From positions 930,001 to 994,000 of the forward strand of contig NZ_CP042437.1 in assembly GCF_007971525.1 (NCBI RefSeq): DNA of 64,000 bases, given 5' to 3'. Made by a program: the position numbers and the translations under genes. This DNA comes from Mucilaginibacter ginsenosidivorax. GTDB lineage: Bacteria; Bacteroidota; Bacteroidia; Sphingobacteriales; Sphingobacteriaceae. Each line of letters starts with the position of its first letter. The stretch's first letter is position 1. Positions 44,209 through 53,426 of this stretch are shown in pieces. The notes beneath the pieces are model-generated. The model worked only from the letters and a program-made list of their open reading frames with translations. It ran no database searches and was not told the origin of the DNA.

Positions 44209-45294
44209 TCACCACTTAATATTCTTATCCATAAAGGCTATCAGGTCATCGGCCATAGCCTGCTGCTCTTTGGCGCTTGGGTGTCCCGGTGTATTTTTGT
44301 AGGGGATCATGTGGGTGTAAATACCTTTATCGCTTAAACTTGCAACCGCTTTTTCGATATATCCGGGCCATGGCGAACCGTCTTTAGTGGCATCCATACT
44401 GCCCAAGATGCAAAGAATTTGAGCTTTTGGATATTTTTTGCGGATATTTTTCACCAGCTCCCGGTACGCTTTGATAATTTGATCGGCCTCGGGTGGTTTT
44501 GTGCCGAACCGCTCTTTAAATTGCGGGTTATCAGGTATTTTAACTATCCACGAATCATTTTGGAACAGGTTGATAACCACTACATCGGGTGTATATTTTG
44601 TAAAATCCCATAGGCTTGTCGGGTCGGTTGGGTCAAGGCGGTTATACATTTCGGGCATGATGAGCGGGAACCAGCTAACCATTACGCCGATGCCACTTTT
44701 AGCTGTAGCCACATAAGCTGCATCATAATGACGAGCCGTTATAGCGGCGTAGCTAATGTAGCCGTTTTCATAAGGCGCACTCCCCCTATCCTGCCCGGTG
44801 GTGTCCTCAACAGCGTAACCACAGGTGATGGAGTTGCCAAAAAATTCAATTTTGCGTTTTTTAACCGCTGGCGGCGGTAATATTGATGACCCTTTATCTA
44901 AAATAAACTGCACAAAAGTGGTTTTGCCCTTATCCCATTCGGTGCGCTTAAACAGCTCAAGGCTATGGTTACCGTCGGGCAGGCCCTCGGCAAGGGTGTA
45001 TGTTTTTTGGGCATTCTCCAGGTGTAAGGTATTGATTACCTTACCATCTACAATAATTGTGAAATAATTTTCGCCTCGCTCATCCTGTAACACGGCTGAT
45101 ACGCCGGTGCCTTTAAAGTTAATTACAGCCGATGACCCTGTCCAGTAAAATTCCGCAGCCTCATCGGTCATGTTAATACGGCCGGTATAGCGGATATGGG
45201 TATCCTTGCTTTTGAGCACCAGGCTTTGCGCCTGGCAAGTTGATAGGGCTCCTGAAGTTACCAGGAACAGAATTATAAAGTAAAGTCTACGCAT
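44209..45294 (-). CDS. CE2-like SGNH carbohydrate esterase
   Basis: A 361-residue secreted protein. The signal peptide ends near CQAQ. An N-terminal jelly-roll (about 25-145; RYTGRINMTDEAAEFYWTGS, TIIVDGKVINTLHLE) precedes an SGNH hydrolase domain with FFGNSITCGYA (catalytic Ser about residue 156), VVINLFQNDSW and the C-terminal GHPSAKEQ with the catalytic His. This two-domain layout is that of CE2 acetyl esterases, which deacetylate xylo-, manno- or glucomanno-oligosaccharides. It stands alone, not inside one of the two SusC/SusD loci. Confidence 0.85.
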   Translation of the reverse strand: MRRLYFIILFLVTSGALSTCQAQSLVLKSKDTHIRYTGRINMTDEAAEFYWTGSSAVINFKGTGVSAVLQDERGENYFTIIVDGKVINTLHLENAQKTYTLAEGLPDGNHSLELFKRTEWDKGKTTFVQFILDKGSSILPPPAVKKRKIEFFGNSITCGYAVEDTTGQDRGSAPYENGYISYAAITARHYDAAYVATAKSGIGVMVSWFPLIMPEMYNRLDPTDPTSLWDFTKYTPDVVVINLFQNDSWIVKIPDNPQFKERFGTKPPEADQIIKAYRELVKNIRKKYPKAQILCILGSMDATKDGSPWPGYIEKAVASLSDKGIYTHMIPYKNTPGHPSAKEQQAMADDLIAFMDKNIKW

Positions 45295-45493
45295 TTTTTT
45301 GCCGGTTTACAGGCCTAATTTATGAAATTTGCCGACGCAAAACAAGCCTGCAAATACCCGTCCTGCCAGGCATCTTTCTAAACCCTTTCAAACACCAAAC
45401 CCACACCTTTGAATACCTTTACAAGCGCTGTTGAAGCACCCAGCCAACTAATGACCAATGACAGCGCAGCGAAATGACCAATGACGCGAAGCC

Positions 45494-45856
45494 CTAATCA
45501 ACCGGTGTGCCAAATTGTAACAGGTAACCGTTGTAATCGTAAATGGCAAATTCGCGCATGCCAAAATCAAAGGTTTCAATGGGGTAGCAAATAATGGCCT
45601 GCTCCTTCAATTCTTTCCACAACTCGTCAACCTTATCGGTGCGGATGTACAACGAGCCGGTAAACTTAGGCATTCCGAAAGGCTCATGCTCATTGGGTAA
45701 GGCAAACATGATCTCGATATCATCCCGGCTAACTGTTGCCCAGCCCCAGCGTTCATCATAGCCAATACAGGTGAAGCCAAGGTTACTGATGTAATAATCT
45801 ACCGTTTCCCGTACCTGCCGGGTATATAACATTGGAGTGATAGTTTTTAAGGCCAT
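45494..45856 (-). CDS. VOC/glyoxalase-fold protein
   Basis: A 120-residue protein of the vicinal-oxygen-chelate superfamily (glyoxalase/bleomycin-resistance type): TPMLYTRQVRETVDYYISNLGF, WGWATVSRDDIEIMFA, GSLYIRTDKVDELWKELKEQ and REFAIYDYNGYLLQFGTPVD. The start at 45856 is chosen because upstream in-frame sequence has no family similarity. Substrate unknown. No resistance context is visible. Confidence 0.85.
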   Translation of the reverse strand: MALKTITPMLYTRQVRETVDYYISNLGFTCIGYDERWGWATVSRDDIEIMFALPNEHEPFGMPKFTGSLYIRTDKVDELWKELKEQAIICYPIETFDFGMREFAIYDYNGYLLQFGTPVD

Positions 45857-46099
45857 TGGTTTATAATATTTGGAAAATATACTAACTTTTTCAATATCCA
45901 AAACCATCCTTTGATCTTTGAGCCTCGTTTGCATCAAACAAGTTACTCAGGGCACTATTTTTGATCTTTTTGTCGCGGTTATCCCTCTTTATAGGCATTA
46001 TCATTTGCTATAGTACCGCGGCGCTTATAGTAGCCGGCGAGAAAAACAATAAGCTATAACAGAAAACGACACCTTTCCATAGCTTTTATAAAGGATAAT

Positions 46100-48469
46100 T
46101 TATTTCAAATAAACATAAGTTATCCCATCGCCGCCCCTATCGGCGTGCTCGTCTTCCAATCTGTCAACCTGGTCGTATTTTTTGAGGTACTGGCGAATCA
46201 TTTTGCGCAAAATACCGTCGCCTCTACCGTGGATGATTTTAAGGTTACCAAAACCCATCATCAGTGCACGGTCAAACAGTTTTTCAATATTGTGCAGGGC
46301 ATCCTCGGTGCGCTGGCCACGTACGTCAATCTCCGGACTAAAATTAGCAAAATCGCTGGTATGCGAGTTCATCGTCCGCCTTACCTCTTTGGGTACCGAT
46401 GATTTGCTCACCCGCTCCACCTTTTTCTTTTTAGCCACGGTGCGCAAATCGCCAATTGCAATTACCACGTTATCGCGGATGATCTCTATCACCTGCCCGG
46501 TAGTTTCCGAGTCGGTTAATTTTACCCAGTCGCCAGGCTTCAGTTCCTCCTCAGCGGCTGCAGCCGGGCTTTGTTTTACCGGCTCAACCTTTACCGTGTT
46601 CTTTTTAAGTTCAATATTCAGGTTTTCGCGCAGGGTGCGGGTTTTTTCTTTATCGGCATTGCTGCTTTTAATTTCGGATATGGTGTTTTCAACCAGCTTA
46701 TTGGCGTTCAGGATAATATTTTTGGCCTGGTCTTTAGCCTCACGTATCAGTACTTTTTTATTTTCGTCCAGGTAGCTTTTCAGTTTTTCGTTCTCGGCCT
46801 GCAACTCGTTAACCTTGCGCTGTTGCTTATCCAGTTTTTGTTTGGTTTCAAATATCTCGCGTTTTTCGCGTTCCAGGTCAACCAACAGGGTATCTACCTT
46901 TTTCTGGCCTTCGCTTATTTTATTACGGGCCAGGTTAAGTACGTTTGGCGGCAGGCCTATTTTTTGGGCTATCTCAAAAGCGTACGAGCTGCCGGGTTTA
47001 CCAACTTCCAGGCGGTAAAGCGGCTTCATCTCTACGTTATTAAACAGCATCGATGCATTCTCGATCCCTTCGGTATTGCTGGCGAATATCTTGAGGTTGC
47101 TATAGTGCGTGGTTACCATCCCCCTCACCTTTTTATGGTTCAGCGATTCCAGTACGGCTTCGGCAATGGGGCCGCCAAATTGCGGGTCGGTACCGGTACC
47201 AAACTCATCAATCAGTATCAGGGTTTTACCATTAGCCTGCTCCACAAAATTTTTCATTTTGGATAGGTGGGCGCTGTAAGTACTCAAATCGCTCTCGATA
47301 GATTGATCATCCCCTATATCAACAAACATTTGCTTAAACACCCCTATCACGCTGGCCTCAGCAGCCGGTATCAGCAAGCCAGCCTGTACCATCATTTGCA
47401 ACAGGCCTACGGTTTTCATACAAACAGATTTACCGCCGGCATTGGGGCCCGATACCACGATAATGCGTGTGCCTTCATCAATCTGTACATTTAAAGGCAC
47501 AACCGTTTTTTGCTCCTTTTTAAAGTTCAGAAACAGCAATGGGTGGCGGGCGTTAAATAATTTCAGCCTTGGTTCGTTCACCACCTGGGGCATTTCGCCT
47601 TCAATATCAATGGCAAACAGGGCCTTGGCGCGTACAAAATCAAGCTTGGTCAATAAGGCATGGTACGATAACAAAAGCGGCGCATAAGGTCTTAACTCGG
47701 TTGTTAAGGCTGTCAATATCTTTACAATCTCGCGGCGGCGCTCAAATTCCAGGTCGCGTACGCGGTTGTTGAGGGTAAATACCTCTTCGGGTTCCATGTA
47801 AACGGTTTGGCCCGAGGCCGATTCATCGTGAATAAAACCTTTTAGCTTACGCTTGTTTTCGGCAAGTAGCGGGATACACAACCTGCCATCGCGTACCGTA
47901 AGCGATCCATCTGCAGTCCAGCCGCTTGATGATGCATTTTTAAAAATCTGGTCGATTTTTTTGCGGGCTTCCTGCTCGGCTTTGGCTATGCCCGATGTTA
48001 TTTCCTGCAATTCGCGCGATGCATTGGGGCGTATTTTCCCTTTGGGATCAATAACGGCATCTATCTTTTTCAGGATGGCTTTCTCAATAGGCAGGTGCTC
48101 AAAAAGCGCCTCCAGGTTAGGGTAAAGTCCTTCTCGCTCGCTAAAATAAGCGATAACGGCAAATACGGTTTGCAGGGAAGCCTGCACCTGGTAAAACTCC
48201 TCCTCGCTCAAAAAAACACCTTCTATACGGGCTTTATTGGCCAGGGATTTAATATCAAAAAAATGGTGAATGGGTAGTGCAGCGTCGTTTACCAGGATAT
48301 TTTTAAACTCGTTGGCCTGGCTCAAAAACTTGGCAATTTGGTCGTAATTGCTCATCACCTGTATCTTATCAACCATTTGCTGGCCCATCTCGCTCAGGCA
48401 ATGAGCTTTTATTAATTCCTTTACTTCGGTAAACCCAAGCTTATCTACACTATTAATTGGGTACAGCAT
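46100..48469 (-). CDS. mutS2: Endonuclease MutS2
   Basis: A 789-residue MutS2. It has an N-terminal core with clamp helices, a P-loop ATPase with Walker A GPNAGGKSVCMKTVG (about residue 336) and Walker B ILIDEFGTGTDP, a coiled coil (about 515-620), a KOW-like small domain (ELKPGDWVKLTDSETTGQV) and a C-terminal Smr endonuclease domain (EIDVRGQRTEDAL, then IIHGRGDGILRKMI). MutS2 acts on recombination intermediates and, in some bacteria, on collided ribosomes. The start overlaps the end of the DUF4296 lipoprotein gene by 17 bp, suggesting cotranscription. Confidence 0.95.
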   Translation of the reverse strand: MLYPINSVDKLGFTEVKELIKAHCLSEMGQQMVDKIQVMSNYDQIAKFLSQANEFKNILVNDAALPIHHFFDIKSLANKARIEGVFLSEEEFYQVQASLQTVFAVIAYFSEREGLYPNLEALFEHLPIEKAILKKIDAVIDPKGKIRPNASRELQEITSGIAKAEQEARKKIDQIFKNASSSGWTADGSLTVRDGRLCIPLLAENKRKLKGFIHDESASGQTVYMEPEEVFTLNNRVRDLEFERRREIVKILTALTTELRPYAPLLLSYHALLTKLDFVRAKALFAIDIEGEMPQVVNEPRLKLFNARHPLLFLNFKKEQKTVVPLNVQIDEGTRIIVVSGPNAGGKSVCMKTVGLLQMMVQAGLLIPAAEASVIGVFKQMFVDIGDDQSIESDLSTYSAHLSKMKNFVEQANGKTLILIDEFGTGTDPQFGGPIAEAVLESLNHKKVRGMVTTHYSNLKIFASNTEGIENASMLFNNVEMKPLYRLEVGKPGSSYAFEIAQKIGLPPNVLNLARNKISEGQKKVDTLLVDLEREKREIFETKQKLDKQQRKVNELQAENEKLKSYLDENKKVLIREAKDQAKNIILNANKLVENTISEIKSSNADKEKTRTLRENLNIELKKNTVKVEPVKQSPAAAAEEELKPGDWVKLTDSETTGQVIEIIRDNVVIAIGDLRTVAKKKKVERVSKSSVPKEVRRTMNSHTSDFANFSPEIDVRGQRTEDALHNIEKLFDRALMMGFGNLKIIHGRGDGILRKMIRQYLKKYDQVDRLEDEHADRGGDGITYVYLK

Positions 48470-49061
48470 TAAGTTTTTTTCTATGTTTTAATTTTTTTGC
48501 CGAGTCGATTTTTGAATTCATTGCTCGTTTAGTTTTTGCTTGTTTAGCCAAATCGGCCTTTAACGAATCGGCTTTGTGGGCCATTACCCTTTCCCTGATT
48601 TTTGCCTGCTTAACCGAATCGGCTTTTTGGGCAGGTGTTTTTGGTTTAAGGAGCGCTTTCCGTACCGAATCTGCTTTTAGCGAATCGGCCTTTTGGGTAG
48701 TTGCGCGTTGTTTGTTTTGAGCCAGGTTAACAGAATCTGACATGGTTTTTATCCTAACCTCAACAGAATCATATATTTTAAACAGCTTGTCGGGTTCGCT
48801 GGCGTAATACTGCATGCTTTTCCTGAACTGGGCCGAATCGGTATCGAATTTCCTGAAAGCATCTAAATATTTGCCCATGCCATATTTGTACAGGCTATCG
48901 CCCCCCTGCAAGCCGTTATACAACGATCCATCTATCAGGTGTATCTGCACCAGTAAGCCAGTCATTTTTTGGGGCTGGATAAATTTTGAGGGGACACTAT
49001 CGCTTTTGCAACCGCACAAAAAAAGTGTTACTGAAAAAAACAAGGTCAAGTATTTATACAT
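48453..49061 (-). CDS. DUF4296 lipoprotein
   Basis: A 202-residue lipoprotein (lipobox LFLCGC, Cys18). The DUF4296 core (about 35-115: KMTGLLVQIHLIDGSLY, KYLDAFRKFDTDSAQFRKSMQYYASEPDKL) is followed by a low-complexity, Lys/Ala/Asp-rich helical tail with repeated QKADSLKADSV units. DUF4296 proteins are Bacteroidota lipoproteins of unknown role. It overlaps the mutS2 start by 17 bp and is divergent from the YggS-type gene. Confidence 0.85.
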   Translation of the reverse strand: MYKYLTLFFSVTLFLCGCKSDSVPSKFIQPQKMTGLLVQIHLIDGSLYNGLQGGDSLYKYGMGKYLDAFRKFDTDSAQFRKSMQYYASEPDKLFKIYDSVEVRIKTMSDSVNLAQNKQRATTQKADSLKADSVRKALLKPKTPAQKADSVKQAKIRERVMAHKADSLKADLAKQAKTKRAMNSKIDSAKKLKHRKKLNAVPN

Positions 49062-49104
49062 TCTGTAATTTAGCGGCTGATTAATTAAGCAAATTTACGG
49101 ATAA

Positions 49105-49794
49105 ATGAGCATTGCAGATAATATCAAAAGCTTAAAAAAAGAAACGGAGGCCGGCAAGGTAATATTGTTAGCCGTATCAAAAACAAAACCGGCTGCCGAA
49201 GTGCAGGAAGCATACGATGCCGGGCAGCGTTTATTTGGCGAAAACCAGGTACAGGAACTGGTTGAAAAGTATGAGCAATTGCCCAAAGATATTGAATGGC
49301 ACCTGATTGGCCACCTGCAAACCAATAAGGTAAAGTACATAGCACCTTTTGTAAGCATGATACAATCTGTTGATAGCATAAAGCTGCTGCAGGAGATAAA
49401 CAAACACGCCCAAAAGGCCGACAGGGTAATTGATTGCCTGCTGCAAATTTATATTGCCGACGAGGAAACCAAATTTGGGTTGGGTTTTGATGAAGCGATA
49501 GATCTGCTACGATCGGATGAATTTGCAGCTTGTAAAAACATCCGCATCCGCGGACTGATGGGCATTGCCACCAATACCGATAACGAGAAACAGATAAAAG
49601 AAGAATATTACGAACTGAAGACCTTTTTTGACGGAATAAAAGTGAGCTATTTCAGAAAAGATGATAGTTTTAACATTTTATCGATGGGCATGTCGTCCGA
49701 TTATAAAATAGCCATTGAACAAGGCAGCAACATGGTACGCCTGGGCAGCACTATTTTTGGCACCAGGGTGGTGAAGCATTGGAAGAATAATTAG
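49105..49794 (+). CDS. YggS-family PLP homeostasis protein
   Basis: A 229-residue single-domain PLP-binding protein. The PLP lysine is probably Lys26 in LLAVSKTKP. Family signatures are LFGENQVQELVEKYEQLP, WHLIGHLQTNKVKYI, RGLMGIATNTDNE and ILSMGMSSDYKIAIEQGSNMVRLGSTIFG. Proteins of this family bind pyridoxal 5-phosphate and keep its level balanced; no enzyme activity is known. It has its own promoter region, divergent from the DUF4296-mutS2 pair. Confidence 0.93.
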   Translation: MSIADNIKSLKKETEAGKVILLAVSKTKPAAEVQEAYDAGQRLFGENQVQELVEKYEQLPKDIEWHLIGHLQTNKVKYIAPFVSMIQSVDSIKLLQEINKHAQKADRVIDCLLQIYIADEETKFGLGFDEAIDLLRSDEFAACKNIRIRGLMGIATNTDNEKQIKEEYYELKTFFDGIKVSYFRKDDSFNILSMGMSSDYKIAIEQGSNMVRLGSTIFGTRVVKHWKNN

Positions 49795-49883
49795 TTGGTG
49801 AGTGGTTGAGTGGGTTGATTAAGTTGGATTGGGTTGATTAGGTTGTCTGAATCAGAATTAGCAGAATTAAAGAATTTACAGAA

Positions 49884-50408
49884 TTGGAAAACGAACAAAT
49901 AACAAACAATATTAATCAAAAGCTCCCACATCAGGGGGCAGGGGGGCCTATCCTGCGTGTTGCCACCGTTGAAGACTGTCCGCGACTGATGGAACTGGTA
50001 CATGAGCTGGCCCTGTTTGAACGGGCGCCGGAAGAAGTAACCGTTACTTTAAACGAATTTATTGACGCCGGTTTTGGCGCTAAACCTGTTTGGAAGGCTT
50101 ATGTGGCCGAAGTTGACGGGCTGATAGTAGGTTTCGCGCTTTATTATATCCGCTACTCCACATGGAAAGGCTGCCGCCTTTACCTGGAAGATTTAATTGT
50201 TACTGAAGCCTGGCGCGGCAAAAAAATTGGTAAACTTTTGATTGAAAGGCTAATGGCGGAGGCCAAAGAACTTGGGTTTAGCGGCATGGTTTGGCAAGTG
50301 CTGGATTGGAACGAACCGGCCATCAACTTTTACAAAAAATACGAGGCCAGTATTGAGGCGGGATGGCTTAATGTGTCGTTGTCAAAAGAGCAGTTGGAGC
50401 GGTATTAA
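49884..50408 (+). CDS. GNAT N-acetyltransferase
   Basis: A 174-residue acetyltransferase with N-terminal LRVATVEDCPRLMELVHELALFE, the core LYLEDLIVTEAWRGKKIGKLLIERL (acetyl-CoA pyrophosphate loop RGKKIG) and VLDWNEPAINFYKKY. It resembles diamine/spermidine acetyltransferases, but the substrate cannot be assigned. The only start upstream of the conserved region is TTG 49884, which lies within a repeat of GAATT-rich units (49843-49885), so the true N-terminus is uncertain. Confidence 0.85.
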   Translation: MENEQITNNINQKLPHQGAGGPILRVATVEDCPRLMELVHELALFERAPEEVTVTLNEFIDAGFGAKPVWKAYVAEVDGLIVGFALYYIRYSTWKGCRLYLEDLIVTEAWRGKKIGKLLIERLMAEAKELGFSGMVWQVLDWNEPAINFYKKYEASIEAGWLNVSLSKEQLERY

Positions 50409-50434
50409 CGAGAGCGGCGTTGCATGGCGGGGAA

Positions 50435-50601
50435 GACTCACCCGACGAGGCTACGCCCGTCATCCTCTCTTCACCTGCGGTGGAAAGAGGGGCTTGAAAA
50501 GTTAATAAACACAGCCAATGGCCGACTACACCCCGTCTTCAAGCCCCTCTTTCCGGCGAAGCCGAAGAGAGGGTGGCCAGCGCAGCGTAGCCGGGTGAGT
50601 C
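50435..50601. repeat. Long hairpin repeat element, copy 2 (interior inverted)
   Basis: The arms begin GACTCACCCGACGAGG and end GTAGCCGGGTGAGTC. The left arm here corresponds to the reverse complement of the right arm of the element at 4205-4374, and the reverse, whereas the outer flanks keep the same orientation in both. It lies just after the GNAT gene and before a lipoprotein gene. Confidence 0.7.
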
Positions 50602-50682
50602 TTAGCCAGCGTTCAAAAACAAATGTCCTTGTAAAACCAAACCAACTATTGGTGTATTAAGCTATATAAAACATCATCTAAC

Positions 50683-51477
50683 ATGAAAACCCTAAGCAAG
50701 CTTTGTTTTATTTTAGTTGGATTTGCATTTGCATCGTGCCAATGGAGCGTTAAAACCAAAGAAGATAAGGTGGTTTTTAAAGATACGCTTCGTTATTCAA
50801 CAGATGGCCTCATTACATTTCCGGTAACGCTTCCAGGACAACCTGCAAATCATAAGGATACGGTTGTAAAAGCCAGTTACGTGGTTTTTGATGGGCAACC
50901 AAGGCTTAATGATTCAATTATGCAGAAATTATCGGGCATTTTTACCAATGGCAATGCCGATATTAAATACCTGCATAACACATCCAAATTTTTACTGGCT
51001 TATGCCGATTATTTAAAAAAGCATCCCGGGTGGATTGTAAGCGCCTATGCCAAGGTATTGATGCAGGATTCCAGCATTACCACGCTTGAAGTTAGTGGTT
51101 ATACCTACCAGGGCGGCGCACACGGATCATCAGGTACCTATTTTATCAACTGGAATACCAAAGCCAATAAAAGCATCACCTTAAATGATCTTTTTATTGA
51201 TGGTTATGCTGATAAATTAAAAGCTGTTGCTGAACGCATTTTCAGGAAAGATGAAAAACTAAGCGATACAGCATCCCTGGCGCGCGACTATTTTTTCAAG
51301 GATAATAAATTCGCACTGAATGATAATTTCTCAGTTACACCAATCGGGCTTAAATTCATTTATAACCAATATGAAATCAAGCCGTACGCTGCCGGGATAA
51401 CCGAGTTATTTATCCCCTATTCACAAATTAAAACATTACTCCGGCCAAATTCGGTTGTGGGTAAATTTATTAAATAA
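50683..51477 (+). CDS. DUF3298 / RsiV-like lipoprotein
   Basis: A 264-residue lipoprotein (lipobox FASC, Cys19). The DUF4163/DUF3298 layout is visible: YTYQGGAHGSSGTYFINWNTKA followed by SITLNDLFIDGYADKL, FALNDNFSVTPIGLKFIYNQYEI and ITELFIPYSQIKTLL. Related domains occur in anti-sigma factor RsiV, where they bind lysozyme, but here no membrane anti-sigma part is present. The aspartate kinase gene begins at the next base after the stop codon, so they are cotranscribed. Confidence 0.8.
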   Translation: MKTLSKLCFILVGFAFASCQWSVKTKEDKVVFKDTLRYSTDGLITFPVTLPGQPANHKDTVVKASYVVFDGQPRLNDSIMQKLSGIFTNGNADIKYLHNTSKFLLAYADYLKKHPGWIVSAYAKVLMQDSSITTLEVSGYTYQGGAHGSSGTYFINWNTKANKSITLNDLFIDGYADKLKAVAERIFRKDEKLSDTASLARDYFFKDNKFALNDNFSVTPIGLKFIYNQYEIKPYAAGITELFIPYSQIKTLLRPNSVVGKFIK

Positions 51478-52734
51478 ATGCTTGTATTTAAATTCGGAGG
51501 GGCATCAGTTAAGGATGCCGATGGTATTATCAATTTGGCCAATGTTGTTAAACAATACGATGGCCAACAATTACTCATAGTGGTATCGGCCATGGGCAAA
51601 ACCACCAACGCGCTGGAGAAGCTTACTAAAGCCTATGTAGATCAAACAGAGGATATGCACGGGATCTTCGACAGCATCAAAAAATATCACTTTGATATTT
51701 TGCACGAGCTGTTTGAGGCCAACGATCCTGTTTTTGACGATGTGGCCAATACTTTTGTGGAGATTGACTGGGCCATTGAAGATGAACCGCATGATAGCTA
51801 CGATTTTATTTACGACCAAATAGTATCCATTGGCGAATTGGTATCAACCCGCATCGTATCTGCTTACCTGAACAAAGCCGGCATAAAAAGCCAATGGCTT
51901 GATGTGCGCGGTTATATTCATACCGATAACAGCTACCGGGAAGGCATTGTACAATGGGATAAAACGCGGGCAAGCATCAGCAAGGATATTCCGGCTATGC
52001 TGCAAAAAGGAACGGTGGTAACACAAGGTTTTTTGGGTGGTACATCCGAAAACTTTACCACTACCTTAGGCCGCGAGGGATCAGATTATACCGCGTCCAT
52101 CTTCGCCTCCTGCCTGGGTGCCGAATCGGTTACCACCTGGAAAGATGTTCCCGGCATCCTGAATGCCGACCCCAAGTATTTTGACGACACAGTAAAATTT
52201 GATGAGCTATCTTATACCGAAGCCATCGAGATGACTTATTACGGCGCCAGCGTTATCCACCCAAAAACAATAAAACCTTTACAAAACGCCAAAATACCCC
52301 TGCTGGTGAAACCCTTTACCCATCCCGATGCCCCCGGCACAGTGATTAAAGAAGATGGCTTCAACAAATTCGAAAAACCTGTTATCATTCTTAAACAAAA
52401 CCAGGTATTGCTTTCTATATCGCCTATTGATTATTCCTTTGTTTCAGAAGATCATCTGAGTGGCATCTTCGGCCTGTTTGCCCAAAACCAGGTAAAAGTA
52501 AACGTAATGCAAACGTCGGCCCTTAGTTTTACGGTTTGTTTTGATTATTACGAAGAGCGCTTTGAAAAACTGCTGCGCAATCTTAAACAGGAATTTAAAG
52601 TAAAATACAATAGCGGATTAACGCTGATTACCACCAGGCATTACGATGAAAATTCGCTGAAAGAATTAACCGCCGGAAAGACAATACTACTGGAGCAAAT
52701 CAGCAGGAATACGGCACAAATAGTGGTGAGGTAA
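51478..52734 (+). CDS. Aspartate kinase
   Basis: A 418-residue monofunctional aspartokinase. The kinase core begins FKFGGASVKDADGI and includes VTQGFLGGTSENFTTTLGREGSDYTAS and TWKDVPGILNADPK. C-terminal ACT-type regulatory segments follow (about 305-418; LSGIFGLFAQNQVKVNVMQTS). It makes aspartyl phosphate, the first step toward lysine, threonine and methionine. The start ATG directly follows the stop of the upstream lipoprotein gene. The ACT region implies feedback control by an amino acid, probably lysine or threonine. Confidence 0.92.
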   Translation: MLVFKFGGASVKDADGIINLANVVKQYDGQQLLIVVSAMGKTTNALEKLTKAYVDQTEDMHGIFDSIKKYHFDILHELFEANDPVFDDVANTFVEIDWAIEDEPHDSYDFIYDQIVSIGELVSTRIVSAYLNKAGIKSQWLDVRGYIHTDNSYREGIVQWDKTRASISKDIPAMLQKGTVVTQGFLGGTSENFTTTLGREGSDYTASIFASCLGAESVTTWKDVPGILNADPKYFDDTVKFDELSYTEAIEMTYYGASVIHPKTIKPLQNAKIPLLVKPFTHPDAPGTVIKEDGFNKFEKPVIILKQNQVLLSISPIDYSFVSEDHLSGIFGLFAQNQVKVNVMQTSALSFTVCFDYYEERFEKLLRNLKQEFKVKYNSGLTLITTRHYDENSLKELTAGKTILLEQISRNTAQIVVR

Positions 52735-52874
52735 GTATTTTAGGGATCGGCAGTGGATTCATCGGCACAAATTACCACCTCGCCGATACAATACACTGTA
52801 TAATATGTGGCTTTGGTACTTTTAGATAAATAAAGGTTTAGTAATTAAAACATTCATCAAAAAAACTTAAAATT

Positions 52875-53030
52875 ATGGGATTAGGAGCACCCGAAATAAT
52901 ACTCATCATTATTGCAGTATTGTTATTGTTTGGCGGCAAAAAAATTCCTGAGCTGATGCGCGGCATGGGCCAGGGCTTAAAGGCATTTAATGACGGTAAG
53001 ACCGAAAAAGACGCCGCCATTAAAGAATAA
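52875..53030 (+). CDS. tatA: Twin-arginine translocase subunit TatA/E
   Basis: A 51-residue protein, short for the family: [20 protein letters not shown], then [20 protein letters not shown]. The N-terminal membrane helix, FGGKKIPEL hinge and amphipathic helix are diagnostic. It forms the pore-building component of Tat export of folded proteins. tatC is not in the window. One Tat-type signal (RRDFIKK) is present at 63656. A strong terminator follows. Confidence 0.92.
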   Translation: MGLGAPEIILIIIAVLLLFGGKKIPELMRGMGQGLKAFNDGKTEKDAAIKE

Positions 53031-53052
53031 TTTAACTTAAAAAAGGAAAGCC

Positions 53053-53089
53053 AAAAAAGGCGCATGAGGTATCTCGATGCGCCTTTTTT
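53053..53089 (+). terminator. Intrinsic terminator of tatA
   Basis: Stem AAAAAAGGCGCAT / ATGCGCCTTTTTT (13 bp) with an 11-base loop, 23 bp after the stop codon, ending in six T residues. Confidence 0.9.
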
Positions 53090-53178
53090 GGTTGCAAACA
53101 CGGTAAAACTTTTTACAGCAATATACTATCTACATAAACAAACGAGGTGTGGACATATCTTTTTAACAAAAAAAAATT

Positions 53179-53329
53179 GTCATTTCGATAGAGCTTGAGG
53201 GAGATAGAGGGGGGCGCGAAAGAGAAATCCTATATGATATGCATTCACTAAGCACTGTTGTATAGCATATCGTCGAAGATTTCTCCTCACTCCGGCGCTC
53301 AATTCCCACCCCGGTTCGTTCGAAATGAC
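53179..53329. repeat. GTCATTTCGA palindromic element, copy 2
   Basis: The ends are GTCATTTCGA and TCGAAATGAC with inner GAGAAATC / GATTTCTC, related to the element at 10146-10272. It occupies most of the 53090-53426 spacer, in which nothing else is recognisable. Confidence 0.65.
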
Positions 53330-53426
53330 ACCGTTTTATCATTGATAAGATCCAAAGAAGCGGTTACATGATAAGGCCTTGAGGTTGGGCGAAAGATTTT
53401 GAATATTTTATACCTCGCAATGCTTT

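Noticed and set aside
45959-46060. Possible tiny membrane peptide reading FLSRLSLFIGIIICYSTAAL
   Set aside because: It needs a TTG start, has no ribosome-binding signal or known homologue; could be chance or a remnant. Not enough to call a gene.
46182-47266. Long open frames on the plus strand opposite mutS2
   Set aside because: They lie entirely antisense to mutS2, have low-complexity leucine/serine/phenylalanine-rich products and no family motifs; they are codon-bias shadows.
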